Of a stretch of 64,000 nt of DNA, positions 34,745-43,069 are shown piece by piece. How positions within the stretch are numbered: the first letter of the stretch is position 1; each line of letters starts with the position of its first letter. The stretch is from the NCBI GenBank assembly GCA_964251965.1, contig CAXULQ010000012.1, forward strand, positions 21,632 through 85,631, written 5' to 3'. This DNA comes from Mucilaginibacter_A sp964251965. GTDB lineage: Bacteria; Bacteroidota; Bacteroidia; Sphingobacteriales; Sphingobacteriaceae. A program made the position numbers and the translations under genes. The notes beneath the pieces are model-generated. The model saw only the letters and a program-made list of their open reading frames with translations, was not told the DNA's origin and did not search any database.

Positions 34745-35212
34745 AAGAAACAAACTCAATAAAATTTAAACAGGATCTTAAATTTTAGATTTTCTTACTA
34801 AAAACCCAATAACATATTATAACTGTCTTGATATTTTGTACAACTGTTATTAAAGTTCCATCAGCCTTATCCAATTACAAATCTTTCAATGATAAGTTTA
34901 CTAAGTTCAAATTGGAATATGATAAACTAAAATCGGAATAGCAGCATCCAATCGTCCATATTTGTTATTGCCGATAAACCAGTGACCAAAATGAATATTG
35001 TTTTTTAAGTAGATAAAAGATTCTTTTTTTACAAGCAAAATCATGCAGGAATTGAAGCAATTCCGAAATTAAGTTGGGAATAACAATTCAATCAACGTAA
35101 TATAATACAAAAGGATAGGAATTAAAATAACAAAAACGGCTGCTCTTTATCTAAAAGCAATTCTTTTTAATAGAAGTATATTTGCTAAAGGTAGAAATGT
35201 TAGCTTTATATC

Positions 35213-36136
35213 ATGATCAATGCTTTAAGCCTCAACCAGGAAATTCAACAATTTGCAAATCTCGAACTGTTGGCCAAACAAGTTGTAGAGGGTTTTATTA
35301 CTGGTTTGCACCAAAGTCCGTTTCATGGTTTTTCGGTGGAATTTGCCGAACATCGTGCTTATAACAATGGCGAATCAGTCCGTAATGTGGATTGGAAACT
35401 GATGGCGCGGACAGATAAAATGTTTATTAAACAGTTTGAAGAAGAAACAAACCTGCGTTGTTTTTTGGTTTTGGATACTTCATCTTCCATGAACTTTCCG
35501 GAAAAAGGGATGAGCAAATTGGAGTTTGCCGTTTATTCCGCAGCTTCGTTAATGTATTTGTTTAAGAAACAGCGCGATGCTTTCGGCCTTTGTTTGTTTT
35601 CTGATCAGGTAGATTTTATCAGTCAGGCAAAATCAACTTCTGCCCATTTGTTTTATCTTTTCGCGGCTTTAGAAAAGATTTTAGCCGATAAAAGAAGCAG
35701 GCAGTCAACCGGAATCTCCCAGGTTTTACATCAACTGGCCGGACAAGTACACAAGCGTTCGCTCCTAATTATTTTTAGCGATATGCTGGAAAACGCCATG
35801 GACGAACAAAAATCTGCCGACCTTTTTGCGGCCTTGCAGCATTTAAGGCACAGCAAACACGAAATTGTTGTTTTTAATATTGCAGACCATCAGAAAGAAC
35901 TGGAATTTAATTTTGAGAACCGGCCGTATCATTTTGTTGATCTGGAAAGCGGCGAGGAAATGAAAGTCCATCCAAACGAAATCCGCGAAGGTTACCGTTC
36001 AGCATTAAACAATTATCGGCATAACTTGGAATTGAAATGTGCCCAATACCACATTGATTTAGTAGATGCCAATTTGCACGATGGTTATGACCAGGTTTTA
36101 AAAGCATATTTGATCAAAAGGAACAAAATGGCCTGA
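35213..36136 (+). CDS. DUF58/VWA-like protein
   Basis: Soluble protein of 307 residues of the DUF58 family. Early segment GFSVEFAEHRAYNNGESVRNVDWKLMARTDKMFIKQFEEETNLR (about 42-85) is the DUF58 signature; LVLDTSSSMNF (about 90-100) is a metal-binding MIDAS-like DxSxS. These proteins usually work with a MoxR AAA+ ATPase, but none is adjacent here. There is no membrane helix. Role likely chaperone-like or in envelope complex assembly. Contains an ATRC-like element (35687-35700) in the coding sequence and its stop overlaps another (36136). Confidence 0.85.
   Translation: MINALSLNQEIQQFANLELLAKQVVEGFITGLHQSPFHGFSVEFAEHRAYNNGESVRNVDWKLMARTDKMFIKQFEEETNLRCFLVLDTSSSMNFPEKGMSKLEFAVYSAASLMYLFKKQRDAFGLCLFSDQVDFISQAKSTSAHLFYLFAALEKILADKRSRQSTGISQVLHQLAGQVHKRSLLIIFSDMLENAMDEQKSADLFAALQHLRHSKHEIVVFNIADHQKELEFNFENRPYHFVDLESGEEMKVHPNEIREGYRSALNNYRHNLELKCAQYHIDLVDANLHDGYDQVLKAYLIKRNKMA
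35687..35700 (-). repeat. ATRC element variant inside DUF58 gene
   Basis: GATAAAAGAAGCAG, encoding DKRS; a single mismatch from consensus within coding sequence, with TTTTAGCC before it. Confidence 0.55.
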
Positions 36137-36165
36137 TGCTGTTTTTATCGGCATAAAAACAGTAT
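36136..36165. terminator. Bidirectional terminator from paired CTG-type ATRC variants
   Basis: ATGCTGTTTTTAT (36136-36148) and ATAAAAACAGTAT (36153-36165) form a 13-bp stem with one G-U pair and a 4-base loop, between the convergent DUF58 and aminotransferase genes. The first base overlaps the DUF58 stop codon. This is the CTGTTTTTATC sub-type of the element. Confidence 0.8.
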
Positions 36166-36170
36166 AGGAT

Positions 36171-37364
36171 TCAGGAACAATAATCTATTGCTTCCAAAAT
36201 AACCACACAAGCTTTTCTTATTTCTGCTTCTGTAATAATTAACGGCGGCGCAATCCGTAAAGCAGTTTCGCAATGCAAAAACCAATCTACAATCACGCCG
36301 TTTTCAACACAATGTTTGCTTATACTTTCTACTTGATTAAAATTGCTCAATTGGATCGAAAGCATCAATCCTTTTCCCCGCACTTCTTTGATTTTTGGAT
36401 GTTGAAGTAATTCCCGAAACAGTTTTTCTTTTTCAGAAACATCTTTCATTAAATCTTCATTTAGGATTACTTCCAGCGAAGCTAAACCAGCGGCGCAACA
36501 AACCGGATGGCCGCCAAAAGTAGTAATATGTCCTAAAATTGGGTTTTCTTTCAGCGCATCCATTATGTGTTTTGCCGCGATAAAAGCGCCCAAAGGCATG
36601 CCGCCACCTAATGCTTTTGCAGTTAATAAAATATCCGGGACGATGTTAAAATGTTCAAAAGCAAACAGTTTTCCGGTTCTGCCTAATCCGCTTTGTATTT
36701 CGTCCAAAATAAGCAAAGTATTAGTTTGAGAACATTTATGCCTTAAAAGAAGCATGTAATCCAAAGTAGGAACTTGGATACCTGCTTCTCCTTGTATTGT
36801 TTCTACAATTACGGCTGCAGTTTCTGTTGTAATTTCTTCTAAATCTTGCTTTTGATTGAAATTGATGAACCTGATTTGGGGAAGCAAAGGTCGATATGCC
36901 TGCTTGTATTCCTCATTTCCCATCAAACTTAAAGCACCTTGCGTACTGCCGTGATAACTGTTTTTACAGGCAATAATTTCTGACCGGCCTGTAAACCTTT
37001 TGGCCAGTTTCATGGCACCTTCCGTTGCTTCTGTGCCCGAGTTGGTAAAGTAAACTGAGTTGAGCGAATCGGGCAGGAGCGAGGTGATTTTTTGCGCCAG
37101 TTTTACCTGCGGCGATTGCACAAATTCGCCGTAAACACTCAAATGCATATACAAATCTACCTGATCTTTAATCGCTTGCACAATTTTTGGATGCCGATGG
37201 CCGATATTGCTTACGGCAAAACCAGAAACTAAATCTATGTATGCTTTGCCTTCAACATCAAATAAATACAATCCTTCGGCACGTTCAATTTCTAATAACC
37301 TGGGCGAGTTGGAAGTTTGGGCAACATTCAGCAAAAAAAGCTGGCGGTTTGTAAGCATGTGCAA
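36171..37364 (-). CDS. Class III aminotransferase (acetylornithine aminotransferase-like)
   Basis: PLP enzyme of 397 residues in the ornithine/acetylornithine aminotransferase group. YIDLVSGFAVSNIGHRHP (about 40-57), TNSGTEATEGAMKLAKR (about 107-123), ILDEIQSGLGRTGKLFAFEH (about 217-236) and the PLP lysine in LLTAKALGGGMPLGAF (about 245-260) are seen. Start could be this ATG or the ATG two codons later (MLTNRQLF). It could serve arginine synthesis with argB (2 kb away) or another amine; the short C-terminus and divergence leave the substrate open. Confidence 0.85.
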   Translation of the reverse strand: MHMLTNRQLFLLNVAQTSNSPRLLEIERAEGLYLFDVEGKAYIDLVSGFAVSNIGHRHPKIVQAIKDQVDLYMHLSVYGEFVQSPQVKLAQKITSLLPDSLNSVYFTNSGTEATEGAMKLAKRFTGRSEIIACKNSYHGSTQGALSLMGNEEYKQAYRPLLPQIRFINFNQKQDLEEITTETAAVIVETIQGEAGIQVPTLDYMLLLRHKCSQTNTLLILDEIQSGLGRTGKLFAFEHFNIVPDILLTAKALGGGMPLGAFIAAKHIMDALKENPILGHITTFGGHPVCCAAGLASLEVILNEDLMKDVSEKEKLFRELLQHPKIKEVRGKGLMLSIQLSNFNQVESISKHCVENGVIVDWFLHCETALRIAPPLIITEAEIRKACVVILEAIDYCS

Positions 37365-37368
37365 AAAT

Positions 37369-37404
37369 ACAAAAGGCCTTTAACACCAGTTAAAAGCCTT
37401 TTGT
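37369..37404 (-). terminator. Terminator of the sigma-factor operon
   Basis: ACAAAAGGCCTTTAAC (37369-37384), 4-base loop, GTTAAAAGCCTTTTGT (37389-37404): a 16-bp stem with one mismatch, followed on the minus strand by ATTTTTGC. It is 25 bp after the last gene of the operon. Confidence 0.75.
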
Positions 37405-37428
37405 AAAAGTTAAAACTAAAAGTAAAAT

Positions 37429-37947
37429 CTAATCATTATTGTTTCTTTTGTTTTTAAGCCTTTGTATCATTTCTTCGTTAAACAAACGTTCGCTTTTGTA
37501 AAAATGCATCAATTTATCTGAAGGCAAAATCCGGGAAAACTCGTCATTGTAATGCTTTTTGATTGTCAAAATTTTAGAGTCGTACTCCAAATTGTCATTT
37601 ACAATATCTTGCGGGTTTTTTTGCGAATTAAGCATGTTTTGTCTTTTTTGGTGCAAAACCAGGTCCAGTTCTTTTTGATACTGGTTGTAAACCGGCCAGA
37701 ATTTATCAGCTTCATCATTTGTGAGATGCATGTTTTCAGACAAATAATCCGACTTGATGGATTGAATTTTCTGCATACCTGCTGTATTGTCAATATTGCT
37801 GTTATTAAAATTGCTTCTGGTATCCTGGTTGGTACGGCCCGGAACACGGAAATTTTGTGCTGCCGTCCACTCTGCTTTACCAAATAAAATCAGCAGGACA
37901 AGTCCAATACTGTATTTCTTGATCATATTTATTTTTGAAAATTTCAT
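37429..37947 (-). CDS. Periplasmic LTXXQ/Spy-like protein downstream of an ECF sigma factor
   Basis: Exported protein of 172 residues, with a signal peptide ending near residue 30 (WTAAQ); a second ATG at 37926 (MIKKYSIGL) may be the real start. The mature part is highly charged and helical: YLSENMHLTNDEADKFWPVYNQYQKELD (about 80-107) matches the pattern LxLtxeEaekFwPlynqY of Bacteroidota Spy/CpxP-like sensors. Third gene of the operon sigma factor - anti-sigma - this gene, 10 bp after the anti-sigma stop. Likely modulates envelope stress sensing. Confidence 0.7.
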   Translation of the reverse strand: MKFSKINMIKKYSIGLVLLILFGKAEWTAAQNFRVPGRTNQDTRSNFNNSNIDNTAGMQKIQSIKSDYLSENMHLTNDEADKFWPVYNQYQKELDLVLHQKRQNMLNSQKNPQDIVNDNLEYDSKILTIKKHYNDEFSRILPSDKLMHFYKSERLFNEEMIQRLKNKRNNND

Positions 37948-37957
37948 AATGCAACCT

Positions 37958-38680
37958 TTAATTTTGGGTCATTCCGTTGCTGTCGGTACTGCTTTCCAAA
38001 TTGTTTTTAATAGCTAAGCCGGTATCAGAAGTACTGTTTTCTAAAATAATATGATTATCGTAGGTATCGGCATTAATTTTTAAATAATTTTCGATATCTG
38101 CATCCGGCAAATTAGAAAGCCGGTTTTGCAAATTATGTGCCGCCTGATATTGTTTAACAAAAATACCGGTAGTTACGGCAACCGCTATACAAGCTGCGGT
38201 AGCATATTTCCAGGCTGCTTTGGTAAACAAGGTTCTAATTTTTGCAGGCTTTTGTACTTCTTTTATGCCTGTTTTTTTGTTGATCCGGTCTGACAGTCCT
38301 TCAAAATAATTTTCAGGGACAGTAAAGCCGCTTCCTAAAGCAGTAAATTCATTAATTTTTATCCGTGCGGCAATGATGCTTTGCTGCTCATCAAAAAATT
38401 GATCAGACTTAACCAAAGGCTCATTTGCAGGGCGCAACCCTTCCAGTTGAATAACCGAAAGAATTTGTTCCTGCATTTTTTCAAAATATCCATCCGGTAC
38501 AGTAAAACCTGCAGATGGAATTTTTAGCTTCAACTCATCTGCATAAATAGCCGAATGGATGCATTCCTCTTGTTCCTCGAAAAAGTTTTCGGGAACCAGA
38601 AACGGATTTTCCGTGTTTTGCTTTTTTAAAGCGGGAAAATCGTTTAACCAGTCTTTATGCTCAATATTATCATTCATCAC
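37958..38680 (-). CDS. Putative anti-sigma factor with repeated VPxxYFE motifs
   Basis: Bitopic protein of 240 residues lying 47 bp downstream of an ECF sigma gene. The cytoplasmic part holds four copies of a short unit: VPENFFEEQEECI, VPDGYFEKMQEQI, SDQFFDEQQSII and VPENYFEGLSDRI (between about 28 and 135). A TM helix follows (YATAACIAVAVTTGIFV, about 155-171), then a small periplasmic tail. No zinc anti-sigma motif is present. Function as anti-sigma is inferred from position and topology; the repeat unit may bind the sigma factor. Confidence 0.65.
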   Translation of the reverse strand: MMNDNIEHKDWLNDFPALKKQNTENPFLVPENFFEEQEECIHSAIYADELKLKIPSAGFTVPDGYFEKMQEQILSVIQLEGLRPANEPLVKSDQFFDEQQSIIAARIKINEFTALGSGFTVPENYFEGLSDRINKKTGIKEVQKPAKIRTLFTKAAWKYATAACIAVAVTTGIFVKQYQAAHNLQNRLSNLPDADIENYLKINADTYDNHIILENSTSDTGLAIKNNLESSTDSNGMTQN

Positions 38681-38727
38681 GAAAAGATAGAATCATTTTT
38701 TTTCAAAAGGTTTAACACCTATTTCTA

Positions 38728-39282
38728 TTAATCTTCTGCAAGCAGGTATGCTTCAATTTTTTTAACCGCCAAATGGAAGGACGATTTTAAAGCACCAACG
38801 CTTGTGCCCAACACGTCAGACATATCTTCGTACTTCATTTCATCAAAATATTTTAAGTTGAAAACCAGCCTTTGCTTTTCGGGCAAAGTGAGGATCGCTT
38901 TTTGCAATTTGCGCTGCGCCTTGTCGCCATCAAAATAAGCAGATTCTGTTAACGATTCTGATAATTCGTAAGATACATCGTCAAAAGAAACATTGTTTTT
39001 TAATTTCTTTCGGTTCAAAAAAGTGATGCATTCGTTAGTTGCAATGCGGTACATCCAAGTGTAAAGCTGTGCATCATTACGAAAACCAAGCAGGTTTTTC
39101 CAAACTTTTACAAAAACATCCTGCACTAAATCATCTGTATCGTCATGGTCAATCACCATCCGGCGGATGTGCCAGTAAATTTTTTGCTGGTATTTTTTTA
39201 GCAGTAGGTTAAAGGCCTCGTTTCGTGTCTTTTCCTGCTGAAACTTGGCAAGTATTTCTGTATCTTCAACCTGTATCGACAT
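38728..39282 (-). CDS. ECF RNA polymerase sigma factor
   Basis: Sigma-70 family protein of 184 residues. Region 2 lies at about 25-95 (YQQKIYWHIRRMVIDHDDTDDLVQDVFVKVWKNL, then LYTWMYRIATNECITFLNR) and region 4 at about 125-180 (LPEKQRLVFNLKYFDEMKYEDMSDVLGTSVGALKSSFHLAVKKIE). No region 1 or 3, so an ECF type. First gene of the operon with the putative anti-sigma and Spy-like protein. A CTG-type ATRC element lies about 105 bp upstream. Confidence 0.92.
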   Translation of the reverse strand: MSIQVEDTEILAKFQQEKTRNEAFNLLLKKYQQKIYWHIRRMVIDHDDTDDLVQDVFVKVWKNLLGFRNDAQLYTWMYRIATNECITFLNRKKLKNNVSFDDVSYELSESLTESAYFDGDKAQRKLQKAILTLPEKQRLVFNLKYFDEMKYEDMSDVLGTSVGALKSSFHLAVKKIEAYLLAED

Positions 39283-39386
39283 CTAACAATATTATAGTTT
39301 ATGATCTGATTATTTACACAAACTTAGTCTTTTCAAAATAAATATAAAGTTTCTATGGATTTTAAAAGCATAATAGAATTTATATC

Positions 39387-39400
39387 GATAAAAACAGCAT
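39387..39400 (-). repeat. ATRC element, CTG sub-type
   Basis: GATAAAAACAGCAT on the plus strand: the exact CTGTTTTTATC variant, upstream of the sigma-factor operon. Confidence 0.65.
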
Positions 39401-39443
39401 GGTATTTTGCATAAAACCTGATTAACTATGTTTAGCTTACAGA

Positions 39444-39908
39444 TTAGGCCAATAAATCCAACACTTGCTGTGATGAGTTTTTGGTATCTACTTTTTCTAT
39501 TATTTTTTGGATAATGCCGGTTTGGTCAATTATAAAAGTAGTGCGCGCCGTGCCCATATATTTTTTGCCGTACATGTTTTTCTCCACCCAAAGACCGTAG
39601 CTTTCTACAATTGCTTTCTCGGTATCGGCAATTAACGGAAACGGCAGCGTATGTTTAGATTCAAATTTTTTATGGGATTTTTCGTCGTCGGTACTAACGC
39701 CAACTACATTGTAACCTTGCTGCAGCAACGATTGATAATTGTCCCGAAAACTGCAAGCCTCGGCGGTGCAACCAGGCGTATCATCTTTTGGATAAAAATA
39801 CAGGATTAGTTTTTTGTCCAGAAAATCAGTTAATGTAACCGTTTTTCCGTTTTGGTCTTTTGCAGAAAAGTTTGGTGCTTTGTCGCCTTCTTTTAAAATC
39901 GCGTTCAT
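39444..39908 (-). CDS. bcp: Thioredoxin-dependent thiol peroxidase (BCP/PrxQ)
   Basis: Peroxiredoxin of 154 residues; start at 39908 (MNAILKEGDKAPNFSAKDQNGK) is chosen because the family begins there. The peroxidatic Cys is in FYPKDDTPGCTAEACSFRDNY (PGCT, with the resolving Cys five residues later), about residues 38-58. Cytoplasmic peroxide detoxification. The leader between it and the M23 gene is only 26 bp and contains an ATRC element. Confidence 0.93.
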   Translation of the reverse strand: MNAILKEGDKAPNFSAKDQNGKTVTLTDFLDKKLILYFYPKDDTPGCTAEACSFRDNYQSLLQQGYNVVGVSTDDEKSHKKFESKHTLPFPLIADTEKAIVESYGLWVEKNMYGKKYMGTARTTFIIDQTGIIQKIIEKVDTKNSSQQVLDLLA

Positions 39909-39925
39909 AACTTCAAAATTGGTAA

Positions 39926-39939
39926 ATACTTCTTTTATC
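39926..39939 (+). repeat. ATRC element, exact, supplying the M23 stop codon
   Basis: ATACTTCTTTTATC then GGTAAAAATTT. Read on the minus strand, CGATAAAAGAAG provides the TAA stop of the M23 peptidase gene and lies 18 bp ahead of the bcp start. Confidence 0.75.
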
Positions 39940-41671
39940 GGTAAAAATTTAAGGTTAGTTTTTTTACGTTGTCTTTCTGATCTGTAACTACCAAAGCTAA
40001 TTGATGTTTTCCTGACGTACAATGTTCATCAAAAAAATATCTGTACAATTTGGATTTATAATCATGTTCCAGCAAAACCCATTGCCCGTCGATATAAGCA
40101 TTGTAAGTTTTAATTCCTGATAAATTATCACCGATACGAAAAGTCAGGTTACGGGCAGCAGCCATATTTTTTCCTTCGGAGATGTTTGCAGGTATAATTA
40201 TTGGGGCTATCGTATCCAAAGCAACAAAATAATCACCGAAGTTACGTACGTTGGCTTTCACAAAACCATCCCGAAAAATTCCACCTTGCGAACTGTAATT
40301 TGTATTTACAATTACAGCTTTATTTGCATTATTGCCCAACGAAACGTCAGGTTTTATCCAAAGTTCAATACTATCGTGCAGTGGCGTAAATCGGTTATGA
40401 ATGTGATGGACAATAGAATAACCTCCCATTTTTTTAGCTGATGTACTGTAAATAAAATCGAGGTTATTGAATAAATCTCCTTCGGGGATGATTACTTTAA
40501 CCTGATTAGTAACAAACGAATTCTGTTGGTTATATTTAAAAAAGGTTCCTTTTGACTCGGCAATTGTATTTTCCTGCGGAGGCGGAGTAGATTTAACCTG
40601 AAATTTAAGTACCGACTTGTTTCCTGCAATATCTGTTACTATGTATTCCATATCATGCAGGGCATCATCGTTAAAATCAATAACGCCTCGGTTTTGCGTA
40701 CCGTTGTACAAGCCAATCTGGTTCCCGGGATCAACAAAACTTTTTTGGATCCATCGCCCATAACTTAAAAAAGCAGGGTAATCAATATGAGAATTAATGG
40801 CATGGGTTTCATCAAAAGCAAAACGGTCTGCCGTAAAAACATAAAGCATTTTTCCGTCGGCATTTAGCTGGATGGCATAAATACCATTTCGGTTAAACGA
40901 AGTACTATTCATATCGTTGGTGGTGATACCGAAAGCAGTTTGTCCGCTTAAATGGATAGGCGATGCTCCTTTTAGCCTGTAATTTCCTGTAGAGCCAATA
41001 ACCGGAATAAACTGCTTGGTAGTGCTTTCACTAAAAGGTTTTCCGTTGAGATGATAAGCGTAAATAACAGCAATAGCAGGCGGAACACGGTCTGGGATTG
41101 TTAACCCGAACAACTGTGCATTTACGGTTTTTTCTGTTGAAGTTTCCCGGATTTCAAAATGCAAATGCGGGCCGGCAGAAGCACCAGCATTGCCAGACCA
41201 GGCGAAAACTTCGCCTTTTTGCAACATTACCTGCAAAATTTCTAAAGCAATATCAGCTTCGTAAACCTGGTTTTTGTACTGATAATCTTTAATAATCTTG
41301 GTTAATTCTGAAGAAACCCGTTCTAAATGTCCGTAAACAGAAGTATAGCCGTTAGGATGAGTGATGTAAACGGCCAATCCGAAACCGCCATATTGCACGC
41401 GCATCCGCGAAACAAAACCTTCGGCAACGGCATGAACAGGAAAACCGGTACGTTGGTTGGTTTTAAAATCAAGCCCGGAATGGAAATGGTTTGGCCTTAA
41501 TTCGGCAAAAGAACCTGCCGTACTGGGCGGCAAATCCAGCGGGTAACGAAAATAATCCTGCGGGTAGCGGTAAATGCTTTGCGGCAAATTGCTGCTTGGT
41601 ACAAGTATTTGTGCTGATAAATGATAAAAAACAAACAGGGAGCAAAAACCTAATAGAAATTTTCTAAACAT
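39935..41671 (-). CDS. M23-family metallopeptidase (secreted)
   Basis: Exported zinc peptidase of 578 residues; start at 41671 (MFRKFLLGFCSLFVFYHLSAQ) gives a clean signal peptide and leaves the upstream gene's stop 1 bp away. Peptidase domain about 45-180: HFHSGLDF (His/Asp zinc ligands), YGHLE and HLHFEI (His-x-His). The remaining 400 residues are beta-rich repeats of unknown function. LytM-like enzymes cut peptidoglycan peptides. It appears co-transcribed with the upstream FAH gene. Confidence 0.88.
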   Translation of the reverse strand: MFRKFLLGFCSLFVFYHLSAQILVPSSNLPQSIYRYPQDYFRYPLDLPPSTAGSFAELRPNHFHSGLDFKTNQRTGFPVHAVAEGFVSRMRVQYGGFGLAVYITHPNGYTSVYGHLERVSSELTKIIKDYQYKNQVYEADIALEILQVMLQKGEVFAWSGNAGASAGPHLHFEIRETSTEKTVNAQLFGLTIPDRVPPAIAVIYAYHLNGKPFSESTTKQFIPVIGSTGNYRLKGASPIHLSGQTAFGITTNDMNSTSFNRNGIYAIQLNADGKMLYVFTADRFAFDETHAINSHIDYPAFLSYGRWIQKSFVDPGNQIGLYNGTQNRGVIDFNDDALHDMEYIVTDIAGNKSVLKFQVKSTPPPQENTIAESKGTFFKYNQQNSFVTNQVKVIIPEGDLFNNLDFIYSTSAKKMGGYSIVHHIHNRFTPLHDSIELWIKPDVSLGNNANKAVIVNTNYSSQGGIFRDGFVKANVRNFGDYFVALDTIAPIIIPANISEGKNMAAARNLTFRIGDNLSGIKTYNAYIDGQWVLLEHDYKSKLYRYFFDEHCTSGKHQLALVVTDQKDNVKKLTLNFYR

Positions 41672-41672
41672 C

Positions 41673-42284
41673 CTATCGCACAAAAAAATCAAGCAGCTTT
41701 TCGTTTTCAAGGTAACCTTCTAAATGGTCGCCTGCTTTTACTTTAGAAACACCGGCCGGTGTTCCGGTAAAAATTAAATCTCCTTTTTTCAAAGTAATAT
41801 ATTGGGATACAAAAACGATGATCTGTTCAAAAGAAAAAAGTAAATCTTTAGTGTTTCCGGTTTGGCGTGTTTCCTGGTTCACATCCAAGTGAAAATTGAC
41901 TTGGTAAATATTGGCAAACTTTTCCTTCGGAACAAAATTGCTTACCGGTGCAGAATTGTCAAAGCTTTTGGCCAATTCCCAGGGAAGGCCTTTTTCTTTA
42001 TGTTTTTGCTGAGTGTCGCGTGCTGTAAAATCAATGCCTAAAGCAAGTTCGTCATAATAAGTTGCTGCAAATTTCTCGCTTATGTTTTTGCCTTCCTTGC
42101 TTACTTTTAGCACAATTTCTATTTCGTGGTGAATATCTTCTGAAAAATCCGGATGATAAAAAGGTTTGTTGTCCTTCAAAACCGCTGTATCCGGTTTCAT
42201 AAAAATAACCGGTGCTGCCGGTATTGGATTGTTTAATTCTTTAGCATGTTCGGCATAATTACGGCCAATTGCAATGATCTTCAT
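41673..42284 (-). CDS. Fumarylacetoacetate hydrolase family protein
   Basis: Protein of 203 residues, the short single-domain FAH type; start at 42284 (MKIIAIGRNYAEHAKELN). KPDTAVL (about 30-36), HHEIEIVLKVSKEG (about 51-64, metal Glu pair), GIDFTARDTQQKHKEKGLPWELAKSFDNSAPV (about 87-118) and FTGTPAGV (about 170-178) match bacterial FAHD1-like acylpyruvate hydrolases/oxaloacetate decarboxylases. Cytoplasmic; exact substrate not predictable. Confidence 0.88.
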   Translation of the reverse strand: MKIIAIGRNYAEHAKELNNPIPAAPVIFMKPDTAVLKDNKPFYHPDFSEDIHHEIEIVLKVSKEGKNISEKFAATYYDELALGIDFTARDTQQKHKEKGLPWELAKSFDNSAPVSNFVPKEKFANIYQVNFHLDVNQETRQTGNTKDLLFSFEQIIVFVSQYITLKKGDLIFTGTPAGVSKVKAGDHLEGYLENEKLLDFFVR

Positions 42285-42319
42285 TCGTGTAATTTTAGCC
42301 AAAACTATAAAATAAAAAA

Positions 42320-42345
42320 GCGCTACCGTTATAAAACGATAGCGC
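42320..42345 (-). terminator. Terminator of the small T9SS protein gene
   Basis: GCGCTACCGTT / AACGATAGCGC hairpin (42320-42345, one mismatch) followed on the minus strand by TTTTTTATTTTATAG. Confidence 0.75.
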
Positions 42346-42364
42346 CTTACATATAAAATAGCTG

Positions 42365-42877
42365 TTACATTACAGAAATTCGTTTGATAACAGATTCTGT
42401 ACCTACAATCATCCTGACAAAATAAAAACCGCTGGACAACCTGTTGCTAATCTGGAAAGTGTTTTTTTGTTCGCCTGCTTCTACACGTTGCGTCATCAAC
42501 GTAATCACATCATTGCCTAAAAGGTCCATAATTTTGATGGAAACGTTTGTGCTTTTTTTAACATTATAAGTTAGGTAAAGCTTATCAGTAATTGGGTTTG
42601 GGTAGATACTTACATCTGTAAGCAGTTTTTCGTTTTCGAGTTTAACTGTGGTTTGTTTACTTGTACCAATTTGGTTTTGATTGCTTTTAAAAGGCGGAAG
42701 GGTTACTTTTAAACCACTTTTTAAGTAAGAAACACGCTCTGCTTTTGTAATAAATTTTGATGGGATACTATCATAACTAATATTAACAGTATTATTTTCT
42801 TTCAACACAAAACCAAATGAAAGGATTGCTGCCAGCAAAACCAATAAACAGCTAAAAATTGGGTATTTGTGTTTCAT
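42365..42877 (-). CDS. Small T9SS type A sorting domain protein
   Basis: Secreted protein of 170 residues, with a signal peptide (about 1-27). The second half is a type A C-terminal domain: VSIYPNPITDKLYLTYNVKKSTNVSIKIMD (about 88-117) to the end SSGFYFVRMIVGTESVIKRISVM, the por-secretion type signal. Only about 60 residues precede it, so almost the whole protein is sorting domain. A TACTTTTG -7 like box lies on the minus strand at 42892-42899. Role unknown. Confidence 0.8.
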   Translation of the reverse strand: MKHKYPIFSCLLVLLAAILSFGFVLKENNTVNISYDSIPSKFITKAERVSYLKSGLKVTLPPFKSNQNQIGTSKQTTVKLENEKLLTDVSIYPNPITDKLYLTYNVKKSTNVSIKIMDLLGNDVITLMTQRVEAGEQKNTFQISNRLSSGFYFVRMIVGTESVIKRISVM

Positions 42878-42929
42878 AGATAAAATCTTACCAAAAGTAT
42901 ATATTTACTTATGCACTAAAAATAACATC

Positions 42930-42943
42930 GATAAAAAGAGCAT
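42930..42943 (-). repeat. ATRC element variant (CTC type)
   Basis: GATAAAAAGAGCAT on the plus strand (ATGCTCTTTTTATC), in the divergent region between the T9SS-A gene and kup. Confidence 0.5.
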
Positions 42944-43069
42944 TTAATTTAACAATATTTAACAACTGAAAAATTGTCTAATTTCGTGCCAAGTCTAAGA
43001 TAGTATTTACAATCTAATTTTGTTAAATTTTAATACTATTTATACGATTTTAATTATGATAATTAAAAC

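Larger units (their letters stand above)
34540..35212. other. Gene-free stretch of about 670 bp
   Basis: AT-rich region between the tRNA-Ser terminator and the DUF58 gene. It contains one exact ATRC element (34649-34662), one variant (34731-34744) and degenerate traces near 34693 and 35168. A short open frame ending at 34941 (from a TTG at 34828) reads like a small hydrophobic-then-charged peptide, but it has no supported start and may be chance. No RNA gene recognised. Confidence 0.5.

Noticed and set aside
34828..34941. Small protein gene before DUF58
   Set aside because: Only a TTG start, 37 codons, no clear ribosome site; kept as a note in the gene-free stretch.
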